DNA of 64,000 nucleotides from Streptomyces cellulosae (GCF_000721105.1 NZ_JOEV01000042.1:1-64000); one strand, 5' to 3'. Counted from the first letter of the stretch, positions 43,061-53,455 are shown. Notes: generated from the letters alone by a model not told the origin. A program made the numbers and translations.

Positions 43061-44263
43061 GTGCAGCGCCTCTATGACTTCCTCCGCAGGCACCCGACAT
43101 GGGTCGACATTGTCTGGGCCGTTGTCCTGCTCGGGATCTCGGTGGCGAGCGAGGAAGCCCGGCAGGTCGGCCGGGGGACTGACGCCCCCGGATTGATCGT
43201 CCCGGTCATGCTGCTGCTGTGCCTGGTGGTCGCGCTGCGCCGGAAGATGCCGGAGAAGATGCTGCTGCTGGGCCTCGGGCTCGGTGTGGCGCAGGTCGCG
43301 CTGGACGTCGAGACGATGGCCGCCGACTTCGCCCTGCTGGCGATCGTCTACACCGTGGCCGCCACGGGTGAGCGCTGGGCCTCCCGGCTCGCGCTGGCGT
43401 CGGGTCTGTGCGCGGCCACGGTGGCCCAGGTGCGCTGGCCCAACGAGGACACGAGCGCCCTGGGCAACGTCGGCATAATGATCTTCCAGACGGTGCCGTT
43501 CGCGCTGGCCTGGGTCCTCGGCGACTCGATCCGCACCCGTCGCGCCTACTTCGCGCAACTGGAGGAGCGGGCCGCGCGGCTGGAGAAGGAGCGCGAGGCG
43601 CAGTCCAAGGTCGCGGTCGCCGCCGAGCGCGCGCGGATCGCGCGCGAGCTGCATGACGTCGTCGCGCACAACGTCTCGGTGATGGTGGTCCAGGCCGACG
43701 GCGCCGCCTATGTCCTCGACGCGGCCCCCGACCAGGCGAAGAAAGCCCTGGAGACCATCTCCTCCACCGGCCGTCAGGCCCTCGCCGAGATGCGCCGCCT
43801 GCTGGGCGTGCTGCGCACCGGCGAGCACCAGGAGGGCGGCGAGTACGTCCCGCAGCCCGACGTGGAGCAGATCGAGGACCTGGTCGAGCAGTGCCGGGGT
43901 TCCGGACTGCCCGTCGACTTCAAGATCGAGGGCACCCCGCGCCCGCTGCCCAGCGGCGTCGAGCTCACCGCGTACCGCATCGTGCAGGAGGCGCTGACCA
44001 ACACGCGCAAGCACGGCGGCCCGAACGCGGGCGCCAGCGTCCGGCTGGTCTACTTCGACGACGGCCTCGGCCTGCTCGTCGAGGACGACGGCAAGGGCGC
44101 CCCGCACGAGCTGTACGAGGAGGGCGGCGTCGACGGCGCCGGCCACGGTCTGATCGGTATGCGCGAGCGGGTCGGCATGGTCGGCGGAACTCTGGACGCC
44201 GGCCCACGTCCAGGCGGAGGATTCCGCATCAGCGCCCTGCTCCCGCTCAAACCGGCGCACTGA
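43061..44263 (+). CDS. NarL-type sensor histidine kinase
   Basis: A 400-residue membrane kinase. Four to five helices (VDIVWAVVLLGISVA through VPFALAWVLGDSI) are followed by a coiled coil, a HisKA_3 phosphoacceptor with His in ARELHDVVAHNVSVMVVQAD and a HATPase_c domain (ALTNTRKHGGPN, EDDGKGAP, GHGLIGMRERVGM). The extracellular loops are short, so it probably senses a membrane or intramembrane signal. GTG 43061 follows TACGCT by 7 bases, a likely leaderless start. Its response regulator follows after 76 bases. Confidence 0.9.
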   Translation: MQRLYDFLRRHPTWVDIVWAVVLLGISVASEEARQVGRGTDAPGLIVPVMLLLCLVVALRRKMPEKMLLLGLGLGVAQVALDVETMAADFALLAIVYTVAATGERWASRLALASGLCAATVAQVRWPNEDTSALGNVGIMIFQTVPFALAWVLGDSIRTRRAYFAQLEERAARLEKEREAQSKVAVAAERARIARELHDVVAHNVSVMVVQADGAAYVLDAAPDQAKKALETISSTGRQALAEMRRLLGVLRTGEHQEGGEYVPQPDVEQIEDLVEQCRGSGLPVDFKIEGTPRPLPSGVELTAYRIVQEALTNTRKHGGPNAGASVRLVYFDDGLGLLVEDDGKGAPHELYEEGGVDGAGHGLIGMRERVGMVGGTLDAGPRPGGGFRISALLPLKPAH

Positions 44264-44339
44264 CGCCGACGTACGCCCTCTGTTGACACCTGTCACGCTC
44301 CCTGTCCCACGCCCCGCAACGACCCACGGAAGAGGCCCC

Positions 44340-45011
44340 ATGACGATCCGCGTGATGCTCGTCGACGACCAGGTGCTGCTGCGCACCGGGTTCCGGATGG
44401 TGCTCGCGGCCCAGCCGGACATGGAGGTCGTCGGGGAGGCGGGCGACGGTGTGGAGGCCCTTCAGGTGCTGCGCTCGACCGCCGTGGACGTCGTGCTGAT
44501 GGACGTCCGGATGCCGAAGCTGGACGGGGTGGAGACCACCCGCCGCATCTGCTCGGAGCCCGATCCGCCGAAGGTGCTGATCCTGACCACCTTCGATCTG
44601 GACGAGTACGCGTTCTCCGGGCTGAAGGCGGGCGCCTCGGGTTTCATGCTCAAGGACGTGCCGCCCGGCGAGCTGCTGACCGCCATCCGCTCGGTGCACA
44701 GCGGCGACGCGGTGGTGGCGCCGTCCACCACACGCCGGCTGCTCGACCGCTTCGCCCCGATGCTGCCGAGCGCCGGCAGGGAGCCCCAGCACAAGGAGCT
44801 GGAGCGGCTCACCGACCGGGAGCGCGAGGTCATGATGCTGGTCGCCCAGGGCCTGTCCAACGGCGAGATCGCGGCCCGGCTCGTGCTGTCCGAGGCGACC
44901 GTCAAGACCCACGTCGGCCGCATCCTGACCAAGTTGGGGTTGCGGGACCGGGTGCAGGTGGTGGTGCTGGCCTACGAGACGGGGCTGGTGCGCGCGGGCG
45001 GTCGCGGCTAG
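44340..45011 (+). CDS. NarL/LuxR-type response regulator
   Basis: A 223-residue regulator paired with the kinase upstream. The receiver domain has the acidic pair (MLVDDQVLLRTGF), the phosphorylated aspartate in VVLMDVRMPKLDG and the KD lysine in MLKDVPPGEL. The C-terminal HTH is LTDREREVMMLVAQGLSNGE, IAARLVLSEATVKTHV. ATG 44340 follows GGAAGAGGCCCC. Target genes cannot be told from the sequence. Confidence 0.93.
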   Translation: MTIRVMLVDDQVLLRTGFRMVLAAQPDMEVVGEAGDGVEALQVLRSTAVDVVLMDVRMPKLDGVETTRRICSEPDPPKVLILTTFDLDEYAFSGLKAGASGFMLKDVPPGELLTAIRSVHSGDAVVAPSTTRRLLDRFAPMLPSAGREPQHKELERLTDREREVMMLVAQGLSNGEIAARLVLSEATVKTHVGRILTKLGLRDRVQVVVLAYETGLVRAGGRG

Positions 45012-45203
45012 CGGGATCCGTCAGAGGCCGCCAAGGTCCGGTTCCGCGGGAGCCTCGGGGCTGCGGTGCCTCGCGCGCCGTGCCGCCGGGGAACCGCGGG
45101 ACCGCCGCGCCTCCCGCGCGGTGCCCGCCGAACGGCCGGCCCGCGGGCGGACACGCCGGCCGTGAGCCGTCGGCTGCGGCCACGACTCCGTTCCGGATGC
45201 TGA

Positions 45204-46406
45204 TCAGCCGCCGTCCTCGGCGGTCAGCCGGGAGACGAAGTCCGCCACCGCCGACTTCACGTCGTCCGGCGTCCACTCCAGGCCGGAGGCCCGTACGTAG
45301 ACCTCCGTGGCGGCCAGGTCCGGGCCCTTCTCGTCCCAGGAGTTGGCGAACAGGACGGTCCTCGTCTCCTCGGCCTGCCGGATCGCGGCCTCCGAGACGG
45401 CGTCCACGTCGTACGGCAGCCAGACCTGGAAGTCATGGGTGTGCGGCACCTCCGGGTACACGCGCGCCCAGGGCACCCCGGCCGCCGCGAACCCCTCGCG
45501 CAGCGCGTCGGCCACCACGCGCGCGTGGGCCACGTACTCGGGCAGCCGCGGCAGCTCTCGCTCCAGTCCGACCAGTGCCGACAGCGCGGTCGGGAACTGC
45601 TGGAAGACCGTGCCGCCGTACCGGTGCCGCCAGGCCTTCGCCTCCTCGACGAGGGTCTTCGGGCCGGCAAGGGCGGCGCCGCCGTAGCTCTCCAGAGACT
45701 TGTAGAACGACACGTAGACGCTGTCGGCCAGCCCCGCGATCTCCTCCAGAGGGCGGCCGAAGTGCACGGTGGACTCCCACAGGCGTGCCCCGTCGAAGTG
45801 GACCACCGCGTCGCGTTCCCGGGCTGCCTCGACGACGGCGACGAGCTCCTCCCAGGAGGGCAGCACGAATCCGGCGTCCCTGAGCGGGAGTTCCAGCATC
45901 AGTGCCCCGAAGGGCTCGTCGAAGTCCCGCACCTCGTCCGCGGTCGGCAGCCGGGGCTCGCTCGTGATCCGGAGCGGGCGCAATCCGCTGACCTGGCTGA
46001 ACGCGTTCCGCTCATGCAGCTCCGGGTGGGCCAGCCCGTGCAGGGCGACGGCAGCGTTGCCGGTGCGGCCCGCCCAGCAGCGCAGGGCGACCTGCTGGGC
46101 CATCGTGCCCGTCGGGAAGAAGGCGGCGGCCTCCGTGCCGAGCAGTCCCGCGACCTTCTTCTCCAGGGCCTCGACGATTCCGTCGCCGTAGATGTCCGAC
46201 GTCTCGTCGAGGTCGTAGACGTCGGACGCCGCGTCCAGCAGGGCCAGACGCTCCCGGAGGGTGCCGAGGAACCCGAGGCGCGCGAGGGCGCGGTCCGCGC
46301 CTCTGCAGGCGGCTATGCGCCGCGCTCTGCGCTGTGCACGTCGTTCTTCGTCGCAGACCTGCTCCCGCTCCTGGCCGTCCTGTGTCTGCTCCGCCGTATC
46401 GCTCAT
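45204..46406 (-). CDS. Threonine aldolase-family PLP enzyme
   Basis: A 400-residue fold-type I PLP enzyme of the beta-eliminating lyase/low-specificity threonine aldolase family: SDIYGDGIVEALEKKVAGLL, AAFFPTGTMAQQVALR, VHFDGARLWES and the PLP lysine in YVSFYKSLESYGG. It would split threonine to glycine and acetaldehyde. The first ~40 residues are charged and non-conserved. ATG 46406 is chosen; further upstream codons give unlikely sequence. Divergent from the panG/panC operon, suggesting no direct link. Confidence 0.85.
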   Translation of the reverse strand: MSDTAEQTQDGQEREQVCDEERRAQRRARRIAACRGADRALARLGFLGTLRERLALLDAASDVYDLDETSDIYGDGIVEALEKKVAGLLGTEAAAFFPTGTMAQQVALRCWAGRTGNAAVALHGLAHPELHERNAFSQVSGLRPLRITSEPRLPTADEVRDFDEPFGALMLELPLRDAGFVLPSWEELVAVVEAARERDAVVHFDGARLWESTVHFGRPLEEIAGLADSVYVSFYKSLESYGGAALAGPKTLVEEAKAWRHRYGGTVFQQFPTALSALVGLERELPRLPEYVAHARVVADALREGFAAAGVPWARVYPEVPHTHDFQVWLPYDVDAVSEAAIRQAEETRTVLFANSWDEKGPDLAATEVYVRASGLEWTPDDVKSAVADFVSRLTAEDGG

Positions 46407-46626
46407 CCCCGGATGATGCCCGCGCTCCTCCGCGCGGGCATCCGGATTTCGGTACGCGTGCCCATGTGCTCGCGTTCCCATGGCTTTCGTACGCGCGTCA
46501 GTACATGCGCGGCACACGGGAACCCACAGCCTGTGGACAACCGAACACCCCTGGAACCGATCGCGTTAACATGACGAGAAATCGTCCGGTACCCAGAGCG
46601 GACTGGAACGGGAAGGCCTCCGTCGC

Positions 46627-47556
46627 GTGAGTACAGTCCAACAGCCAGACACCCAGGACCGCCCCGCGCGGCTCACCGTCGGCGTCGTCGGCGCCGGCCG
46701 CGTGGGCCCCGCGCTCGCCGCGTCCCTCCAACTCGCCGGACACCGGCCGGTGGCCGCCTCCGGGGTCTCGGACGCCTCCCGGCGCCGGGCCGCGCGACTG
46801 CTGCCCGACGTGCCGCTCGTCCCCGCGGCCGAGGTCATGGAGCGCGCCGACCTGGTGCTGCTGACCGTCCCCGACGACGCCCTGCCCGGCCTCGTCAAGG
46901 GCCTCGCCGAGACCGGCGCGGTCCGCCCGGGCCAGCTGCTGGTGCACACCTCCGGGCGGTACGGAACCAAGGTCCTGGACCCCGCTCTGCGCGCGGGCGC
47001 GCTGCCGCTGGCCCTGCACCCGGCGATGACCTTCACCGGTACCCCCGTGGACGTACAGCGCCTGGCCGGATGCTCCTTCGGCGTCACCGCGCCCGAGGAA
47101 CTGCGACTCGCCGCCGAGGCGCTGGTCATCGAGATGGGCGGCGAACCCGAGTGGATCGCCGAGGAGATGCGGCCGCTGTACCACGCGGCCCTCGCGCTGG
47201 GCGCCAACCACCTGGTGACGCTGGTCGCCCAGTCCATGGAGCTGTTGCGCGCCTCCGGAGTCGAGGCCCCCGACCGGATGCTCGGCCCGCTGCTCGGCGC
47301 CGCCCTCGACAACGCCCTGCGCTCCGGCGACGCGGCCCTCACCGGCCCCGTCGCGCGCGGGGACGCCGGCACGGTCGCCGCACACGTCGAGGAGCTGCGG
47401 AAGCACGCCCCGCAGGCCGTCGCCGGCTATCTGGCGATGGCCCGCGCGACGGCGGACCGGGCGCTCGCCCACGGCCTGCTGAAGCCGGAACTCGCTCAGG
47501 ACCTCCTCGGGGTACTCGCCCACGGGACCCACGGCGCCGAAGGAGATGCCCGATGA
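46627..47556 (+). CDS. Rossmann-like/DUF2520 protein, probable PanG-type ketopantoate reductase
   Basis: A 309-residue NAD(P)-binding protein: [20 protein letters not shown] is a clear GxGxxG Rossmann start, and the C-terminal all-helical DUF2520 domain ([34 protein letters not shown]) follows. This architecture is that of PanG, an alternative ketopantoate reductase described in Francisella. The stop overlaps the panC start (ATGA). As panC needs pantoate, PanG function fits well but is inferred. GTG 46627 has GGGAAGG upstream. It heads the operon panC-nadB-nadC-coaX. Confidence 0.82.
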   Translation: MSTVQQPDTQDRPARLTVGVVGAGRVGPALAASLQLAGHRPVAASGVSDASRRRAARLLPDVPLVPAAEVMERADLVLLTVPDDALPGLVKGLAETGAVRPGQLLVHTSGRYGTKVLDPALRAGALPLALHPAMTFTGTPVDVQRLAGCSFGVTAPEELRLAAEALVIEMGGEPEWIAEEMRPLYHAALALGANHLVTLVAQSMELLRASGVEAPDRMLGPLLGAALDNALRSGDAALTGPVARGDAGTVAAHVEELRKHAPQAVAGYLAMARATADRALAHGLLKPELAQDLLGVLAHGTHGAEGDAR

Positions 47557-48545
47557 GCACCGTCCTGCTGCGTACCGCCGGCGAACTGCGCGTCCGCGCG
47601 CGGACGGGCCGCCGCGCCGTCGTGATGACCATGGGCGCCCTGCACGAGGGCCACGCCACGCTGATCCGCACCGCACGCCAGATCGCCGGCCCGGACGGCG
47701 AGGTCGTCGTCACGGTCTTCGTGAACCCCCTGCAGTTCGGCCAGGGAGAGGACCTCGACCGCTATCCGCGCACCCTGGAAGCCGACCTCAAGCTCGCCGA
47801 GGAGTCGGGCGCGGACGTCGTGTTCGCCCCCTCCGTGGACGAGGTCTACCCGGGCGGCGAGCCCCAGGTACGCATCAGCGCCGGCCCCATGGGGGAGCGC
47901 CTGGAAGGCGCATCGCGCCCCGGCCACTTCGACGGCATGCTCACCGTCGTCGCCAAGCTGCTGCACCTCACCCGCCCCGACGTGGCGCTGTACGGCCAGA
48001 AGGACGCCCAGCAGCTCGCCCTGATCCGTCGCATGGTGCGGGACCTGAACTTCGGCATCGAGATCGTCGGCGTGCCGACCGTGCGCGAGGACGACGGGCT
48101 GGCCCTGTCCAGCCGCAACCGCTACCTCTCGCCGGCCGAACGGCGCACGGCGCTCGCGCTGTCCGGCGCGCTGTTCGCCGGCCGCGACCGGCACGCGGCG
48201 CAGGAGGCGCTGCGCGCCCGTGCGATCGAGGTGCCCGCCACGCGTGCGCGTGCCGAGGCGCTGAGCGCCATCGGGGAGTCCCGCGCGGCCGCCGACGCGC
48301 ACGCCGTCGCCAAGGCGCTCCCGGGCGCCCCGTCGGCGGTCCGCGCGGCCGCTCGCCTGGTCCTCGACGACGCCGCCCGCCTCGATCCCCCGCTCGCGCT
48401 GGACTACCTCGCCCTCGTCGACCCGTCCGACTTCACCGAGATCGAGGACGACTTCACCGGCGAGGCCGTTCTCGCCGTCGCCGCCCGGGTCGGGACGACC
48501 CGGCTGATCGACAACATCCCCCTCAACTTCGGAGCCGCCTCGTGA
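47553..48545 (+). CDS. panC: Pantoate-beta-alanine ligase (pantothenate synthetase)
   Basis: A 330-residue enzyme joining pantoate and beta-alanine at the cost of [23 protein letters not shown] holds the ATP-binding HxGH motif; [36 protein letters not shown] and [17 protein letters not shown] are signatures. The C-terminus has an extra ~60 residues, with repeated Ala/Arg. Its start overlaps the gene upstream by 4 bases and its stop overlaps nadB. Confidence 0.94.
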   Translation: MSTVLLRTAGELRVRARTGRRAVVMTMGALHEGHATLIRTARQIAGPDGEVVVTVFVNPLQFGQGEDLDRYPRTLEADLKLAEESGADVVFAPSVDEVYPGGEPQVRISAGPMGERLEGASRPGHFDGMLTVVAKLLHLTRPDVALYGQKDAQQLALIRRMVRDLNFGIEIVGVPTVREDDGLALSSRNRYLSPAERRTALALSGALFAGRDRHAAQEALRARAIEVPATRARAEALSAIGESRAAADAHAVAKALPGAPSAVRAAARLVLDDAARLDPPLALDYLALVDPSDFTEIEDDFTGEAVLAVAARVGTTRLIDNIPLNFGAAS

Positions 48546-50266
48546 CCAGCACAGGCATACGACTGCACGCGCCCGCGCCCGGGTGGAACATCGCCGCGGA
48601 CGTCGTGGTCGTCGGCTCCGGCGTCGCCGGCCTGACCACCGCCCTGCGCTGCGAGGCGGCCGGTCTCAGGACGGTCGTGGTCACCAAGGCCCGCCTCGAC
48701 GACGGCTCCACCCGCTGGGCGCAGGGCGGTATCGCCGCCGCCCTCGGCGAGGGCGACACGCCGGAACAGCATCTGGACGACACCCTCGTCGCCGGCGCGG
48801 GCCTGTGCGACGAGGAGGCCGTACGGATCCTCGTCACCGAGGGCCCCGACGCCGTACGCCGCCTGATCGCGACCGGCGCGCACTTCGACGAGTCCGAAGC
48901 GGGCGACCTGGAGCTCACCCGTGAGGGCGGCCACCACCGCCGCCGTATCGCCCACGCGGGCGGCGACGCGACCGGCGCGGAGATCTCCCGCGCGCTGGTC
49001 GAAGCCGTCCGCGCGCGAGGGCTGCGCACGATCGAGAACGCGCTCGTCCTGGACCTCCTCACGGACGCGGACGGCCGTACGGCGGGCGTGACCCTGCACG
49101 TCATGGGCGAGGGCCAGCACGACGGCGTGGGCGCGGTGCACGCGCCCGCGGTGGTCCTCGCGACCGGCGGGATGGGCCAGGTCTTCTCGGCGACCACCAA
49201 CCCGTCGGTGTCGACCGGCGACGGCGTGGCGCTCGCCCTGCGCGCGGGCGCGGAGGTCTCCGACCTGGAGTTCGTCCAGTTCCACCCCACCGTGCTGTTC
49301 CTCGGCCCGGACGCGGAGGGCCAGCAGCCGCTCGTCTCCGAAGCGGTACGCGGCGAGGGCGCCCACCTCGTGGACGCCGACGGTGTGCGCTTCATGGCCG
49401 GCCGGCACGAACTCGCCGAGCTGGCGCCCCGGGACATCGTCGCCAAGGGCATCATGCGGCGCATGCAGGAGCAGGACGCCGAGCACATGTTCCTCGACGC
49501 CCGGCACTTCGGCGCCGACATGTGGGAGAACCGCTTCCCGACGATCCTGGCCGCCTGCCGCGCCCACGGCATCGACCCGGTCCACGAGCCCATCCCGATC
49601 GCCCCTGCCGCCCACTACGCCTCCGGTGGTGTCCGCACCGACGACCACGGCCGCACCACCGTTCCCGGCCTGTACGCGTGCGGAGAGGTCGCCTGCACCG
49701 GCGTGCACGGCGCGAACCGGCTCGCGTCGAACTCCCTCCTGGAGGGCCTGGTCTACGCCGAACGCATCGCCGCCGACATCGGGGCGAGCCAGGTGGCGAA
49801 CGGCCTCCACGCGCGCGTCCCCGCCCCCTTCGAGCACCCCGAGAAGCCCGCCCACCCGCTGCTGGCGCCCGAGGCCCGGTTCGCGATCCAGCGGACCATG
49901 AGCCGGGGCGCGGGCGTCCTGCGCTCGGCCGGCTCCCTGGCCACCGCCGCGGACGCCCTCCAGCGGCTGCACAGCGACGCCCGGGACGCCCTCGACGAGA
50001 ACGGCAAGACCGCCGAGCCCGGCGTCGACACCTGGGAGGCCACCAACCTCCTGTGCGTGGCCCGCGTCCTGGTCGCGGCGGCCCGCCTGCGCCAGGAGAC
50101 CCGGGGCTGCCACTGGCGCGAGGACCACGCCGAGCGCGACGACACGGCCTGGCGCCGCCACATCGTCGTACGGCTCAATCCGGACCGCACCCTCGCCGTA
50201 CACACCACCGATACCGCAGACTTCCCCCCGACCCGGCAGTACCGGCAGCCCCATCAGGAGCAGTGA
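48542..50266 (+). CDS. nadB: L-aspartate oxidase
   Basis: A 574-residue flavoenzyme oxidising L-aspartate to iminoaspartate for quinolinate synthesis. The FAD motif [20 protein letters not shown], the capping-domain text [21 protein letters not shown] and the catalytic HARHFGAD-type region [15 protein letters not shown] are seen; [20 protein letters not shown] and [20 protein letters not shown] follow. nadA is not in the window. GTG overlaps panC; nadC follows immediately. Confidence 0.94.
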   Translation: MTSTGIRLHAPAPGWNIAADVVVVGSGVAGLTTALRCEAAGLRTVVVTKARLDDGSTRWAQGGIAAALGEGDTPEQHLDDTLVAGAGLCDEEAVRILVTEGPDAVRRLIATGAHFDESEAGDLELTREGGHHRRRIAHAGGDATGAEISRALVEAVRARGLRTIENALVLDLLTDADGRTAGVTLHVMGEGQHDGVGAVHAPAVVLATGGMGQVFSATTNPSVSTGDGVALALRAGAEVSDLEFVQFHPTVLFLGPDAEGQQPLVSEAVRGEGAHLVDADGVRFMAGRHELAELAPRDIVAKGIMRRMQEQDAEHMFLDARHFGADMWENRFPTILAACRAHGIDPVHEPIPIAPAAHYASGGVRTDDHGRTTVPGLYACGEVACTGVHGANRLASNSLLEGLVYAERIAADIGASQVANGLHARVPAPFEHPEKPAHPLLAPEARFAIQRTMSRGAGVLRSAGSLATAADALQRLHSDARDALDENGKTAEPGVDTWEATNLLCVARVLVAAARLRQETRGCHWREDHAERDDTAWRRHIVVRLNPDRTLAVHTTDTADFPPTRQYRQPHQEQ

Positions 50267-50271
50267 CAGAA

Positions 50272-51249
50272 GTGAGCACCCCCGACCTTCCCCTCGCGTC
50301 GACCGGCGGCTGCGGCGACGGCTGCGCCTGTGGCGCCGACGGCGACGAGGCCTATCTGGAGTGCGGGCTCGACCCCGCGCTCGCACAGCTCCTGACCGAC
50401 GCCGGGCTCGACCCCGTCGAGGTCGAGGACATCGCCAACGTCGCCATCCAGGAGGACCTCGACCACGGCGTGGACGTCACGACCGTCGCGACCATCCCCG
50501 AGGAGGCCGTCGCCACCGCCGACTTCACCGCGAGGGAGGCGGGGGTGGTGGCCGGCCTCAGGGTCGCCGAGGCGGTCGTCTCGGTGGTCTGCACGGACGA
50601 GTTCGAGGTCGAGCGGCACGTGGAGGACGGCGACCGCGTGGAGGCCGGACAGAAGCTCCTGTCGGTCACGACCCGCACCCGTGACCTGCTGACCGCCGAA
50701 CGCAGCGCGCTCAACCTGCTGTGCCGCATGTCGGGTATCGCGACCGCCACGCGCGCGTGGGCGGACGCCCTGGAGGGCACCAAGGCACGCGTCCGGGACA
50801 CCCGCAAGACGACGCCGGGCCTGCGCTCCCTGGAGAAGTTCGCCGTCCGCTGCGGCGGCGGCGTCAACCACCGCATGTCGCTGTCCGACGCGGCCCTGGT
50901 CAAGGACAACCACGTGGTCGCCGCGGGCGGCGTCGCGCAGGCCTTCAAGGCCGTGCGGGAGGCCTTCCCCGACGTACCGATCGAGGTCGAGGTCGACACC
51001 CTGCACCAGCTGCGCGAGGTCGTCGACGCGGGCGCCGACCTGATCCTGCTGGACAACTTCACGCCGGGCGAGTGCGAGGAGGCGGTGGCGATCGTCCAGG
51101 GCCGCGCGGCCCTGGAGGCGTCGGGCCGCCTGACGCTGAACAACGCGCGCGTGTACGCCGACACCGGCGTCGACTACCTCGCCGTAGGGGCCCTCACCCA
51201 CTCCTCGCCGATCCTGGACATCGGCCTGGACCTGCGCGAGGCGGAGTAG
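50272..51249 (+). CDS. nadC: Quinolinate phosphoribosyltransferase
   Basis: A 325-residue enzyme making nicotinate mononucleotide from quinolinate and PRPP. EDLDHGVDVTTVATIPEEAV, LLCRMSGIATATRAW, RDTRKTTPGLRSLEKFAVRC, GGVNHRMSLSDAALVKDNH and LLDNFTPGECEEAV are family text. The N-terminus has an extra ~35 residues with four cysteines (C14-x3-C18-x-C20, C31). GTG 50272 has AGGAG 11 bases upstream; GTG 50263 overlaps the nadB stop but would have only 2 bases to that site. Part of the NAD/CoA operon. Confidence 0.93.
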   Translation: MSTPDLPLASTGGCGDGCACGADGDEAYLECGLDPALAQLLTDAGLDPVEVEDIANVAIQEDLDHGVDVTTVATIPEEAVATADFTAREAGVVAGLRVAEAVVSVVCTDEFEVERHVEDGDRVEAGQKLLSVTTRTRDLLTAERSALNLLCRMSGIATATRAWADALEGTKARVRDTRKTTPGLRSLEKFAVRCGGGVNHRMSLSDAALVKDNHVVAAGGVAQAFKAVREAFPDVPIEVEVDTLHQLREVVDAGADLILLDNFTPGECEEAVAIVQGRAALEASGRLTLNNARVYADTGVDYLAVGALTHSSPILDIGLDLREAE

Positions 51250-51254
51250 TCGCG

Positions 51255-52052
51255 ATGCTCCTCACCATCGACGTGGGCAACACGCACACGGTTCTGGGCC
51301 TGTTCGACGGCGAGGACATCGTCGAGCACTGGCGCATCTCCACGGACGCGCGCCGCACGGCCGACGAGCTGGCGGTGCTCCTGCAGGGCCTGATGGGCAT
51401 GCATCCCCTCCTCGGGGACGAGCTGGGGGACGGCATCGACGGCATCGCGATCTGCGCGACCGTCCCGTCGGTCCTGCACGAACTGCGCGAGGTCACGCGG
51501 CGCTACTACGGTGACGTGCCCGCCGTCCTGGTCGAGCCGGGCGTCAAGACGGGGGTGCCGGTCCTGACCGACCACCCCAAGGAGGTCGGCGCGGACCGGA
51601 TCATCAACGCGGTGGCGGCCGTCGAGCTGTACGGCGGACCGGCCATCGTCGTGGACTTCGGTACGGCGACCACGTTCGACGCGGTCTCCGCGCGCGGGGA
51701 GTACGTCGGCGGTGTCATCGCACCCGGTATCGAGATCTCCGTCGAGGCGCTCGGCGTCAAGGGGGCACAGCTGCGGAAGATCGAGGTGGCGCGGCCGCGC
51801 AGCGTGATCGGCAAGAACACGGTCGAGGCCATGCAGTCCGGGATCATCTACGGGTTCGCGGGCCAGGTCGACGGGGTCGTGAACCGGATGGCACGGGAAC
51901 TGGCGGACGATGCCGAGGACGTGACGGTCATCGCGACGGGGGGACTGGCGCCGATGGTGCTGGGGGAGTCCTCGGTCATCGACGAGCACGAGCCGTGGCT
52001 GACGTTGATCGGGTTGCGCTTGGTGTACGAGCGGAACGTGTCGCGGATGTGA
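51255..52052 (+). CDS. coaX: Type III pantothenate kinase
   Basis: A 265-residue ASKHA-fold kinase, the first dedicated CoA step. LLTIDVGNTHTVLGLFDGED is the phosphate-binding start; DHPKEVGADRIINAVAAVEL and IVVDFGTATTFDAVSARGEY carry the catalytic aspartate region; GGVIAPGIEIS follows. ATG lies 5 bases past the nadC stop. With panC it frames the nad genes, so this operon makes two key cofactors. Confidence 0.94.
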   Translation: MLLTIDVGNTHTVLGLFDGEDIVEHWRISTDARRTADELAVLLQGLMGMHPLLGDELGDGIDGIAICATVPSVLHELREVTRRYYGDVPAVLVEPGVKTGVPVLTDHPKEVGADRIINAVAAVELYGGPAIVVDFGTATTFDAVSARGEYVGGVIAPGIEISVEALGVKGAQLRKIEVARPRSVIGKNTVEAMQSGIIYGFAGQVDGVVNRMARELADDAEDVTVIATGGLAPMVLGESSVIDEHEPWLTLIGLRLVYERNVSRM

Positions 52053-52327
52053 GTGCGGGCGGTCAGCGGCGAGCACAGGGCTGTTGTTCGCTCCTGCAGC
52101 CCCTCCGTCCCGTCCCCTCCCTGGGGTCTTCACCCCCTTAGCCCCCGGCCGGGAGCGGGGGCGGGACCAGAAGGCGGCCTGGGCGGGACGCCTTCGACAC
52201 CGCCGGGCCGCCGCACCGCGCCCCTTCAGGACCCGCCGGTGCCGTGGACCCGCCGGCTGGGTGGCTGTGGACGCCACACCCGGGCGACTTATGTCGAATT
52301 TGTCTGATTAGCGCGTATTGTCGCCGC

Positions 52328-53176
52328 ATGCCCACGCCATACGGATCCCGCGGCGGCATGGCGTTCGGCGTGGAGGAGCTGCGTGTGCTCCGCCGCGCCC
52401 TCGCCCTCGCCCTGAACCCCACGCCCGCCTCGGCCGAGGACGTCCAGGCCTGCCTCCGCCTCGCCGAATCCCTCGACGAGGCGACGCGCGAGGGCGCCCG
52501 GCTGCGCGCTTTCCTGGTGGCCGACCTCGCCCGGTACCGCGCCGCACTGCCCGGCACCGCCGCCGGATACCTCGCGCTCCTGGAGGAGGCACTGGGCGCC
52601 GGACACCGCCCGGACCCCGACGATCTGGCCGGCCTCCGGGCCCTGCGCGGCAATCCCGTCGCGGCCGCCCTCCTAGACCGCTGCCAGGCCCTCGCAGAAC
52701 AGGACGTACGGGCCCCTCTGCCCCGTACCGCCACCCGCCGGGCCCCCTGCCCCACTCCGACCGTCCCCGCCTCCCGCACCCGCCTCCTGGCCCTTCCTGG
52801 GGGCCGTTCGGCGGTCATGGGCGACCCCGCGGCCGGACGGCACGCCGACGAGCGCGACGCCACGAACCACTCCGCTCAGGATCCGGCGAAGGAACCCGTA
52901 CGGAAGCCGCCGCAGAAGCCCGCCGAGCGGCCGGAGCGCCCGGCCCGGCCGGAGCGCCCGGAGCGCCCGGACCGACCGGAGCGCCCGGAGCGCCCGGACC
53001 GACCGGAGCGCCCCGCCGCTCCCGAGCCGTCCAGGCCGGCTGCTCCCGAGCCGCCCGGTCCGGCCGGGCCTAAGCCGGCGCGTCCCATCCCCACGCCGGG
53101 CGAGGTCTTCCCACGGCGCAAGCCCACCACCCCGCCGTCCGGGACCACTCCGCGACAGTTGGTCGTCGCAGGCTGA
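52328..53176 (+). CDS. Hypothetical protein with Pro/Arg/Glu repeat tail
   Basis: A 282-residue protein. The first ~120 residues are helical (EELRVLRRALALALNPTPAS, AEDVQACLRLAESLDEATRE), with no clear family. The rest is disordered: repeated ERPERPD-type triplets from ~200 and a Pro-rich end. TATTGT ends 6 bases before the ATG, so it is probably leaderless. No membrane segment is seen. Function unknown. Confidence 0.62.
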   Translation: MPTPYGSRGGMAFGVEELRVLRRALALALNPTPASAEDVQACLRLAESLDEATREGARLRAFLVADLARYRAALPGTAAGYLALLEEALGAGHRPDPDDLAGLRALRGNPVAAALLDRCQALAEQDVRAPLPRTATRRAPCPTPTVPASRTRLLALPGGRSAVMGDPAAGRHADERDATNHSAQDPAKEPVRKPPQKPAERPERPARPERPERPDRPERPERPDRPERPAAPEPSRPAAPEPPGPAGPKPARPIPTPGEVFPRRKPTTPPSGTTPRQLVVAG

Positions 53177-53252
53177 GGTGCCCCTCTTCGCCTCGCCCCA
53201 CTTCGCCCCACCCCGCCCCGAGCGTCCCCCGGCCCGTGGCTACCCTGGACGC

Positions 53253-53432
53253 ATGGACTACGTCTCCGCGCTCGTGCCCCCGGTCGTCATGGCCGTGTTC
53301 TTCATCGGTGTGATCAGGGTGATCGTGAAGACCCAGGGCGGGGCCAACAAGGCCAAGGAGGACGCGGCCGTCGACGCCGCCCTCGCGCGCGCGGAGGGCG
53401 CCCGCCGGAGCTCCGCGAACACCGACGCCTGA
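53253..53432 (+). CDS. Small single-helix membrane protein
   Basis: A 59-residue protein with one N-terminal helix (YVSALVPPVVMAVFFIGVIR) and a charged cytosolic tail (TQGGANKAKEDAAVDAALAR). Not recognised beyond this. TACCCT ends 6 bases before the ATG, supporting a leaderless start. A good terminator follows the gene, supporting that it is real. Confidence 0.68.
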   Translation: MDYVSALVPPVVMAVFFIGVIRVIVKTQGGANKAKEDAAVDAALARAEGARRSSANTDA

Positions 53433-53455
53433 GCAGACGGACAGCGCACCTCACC

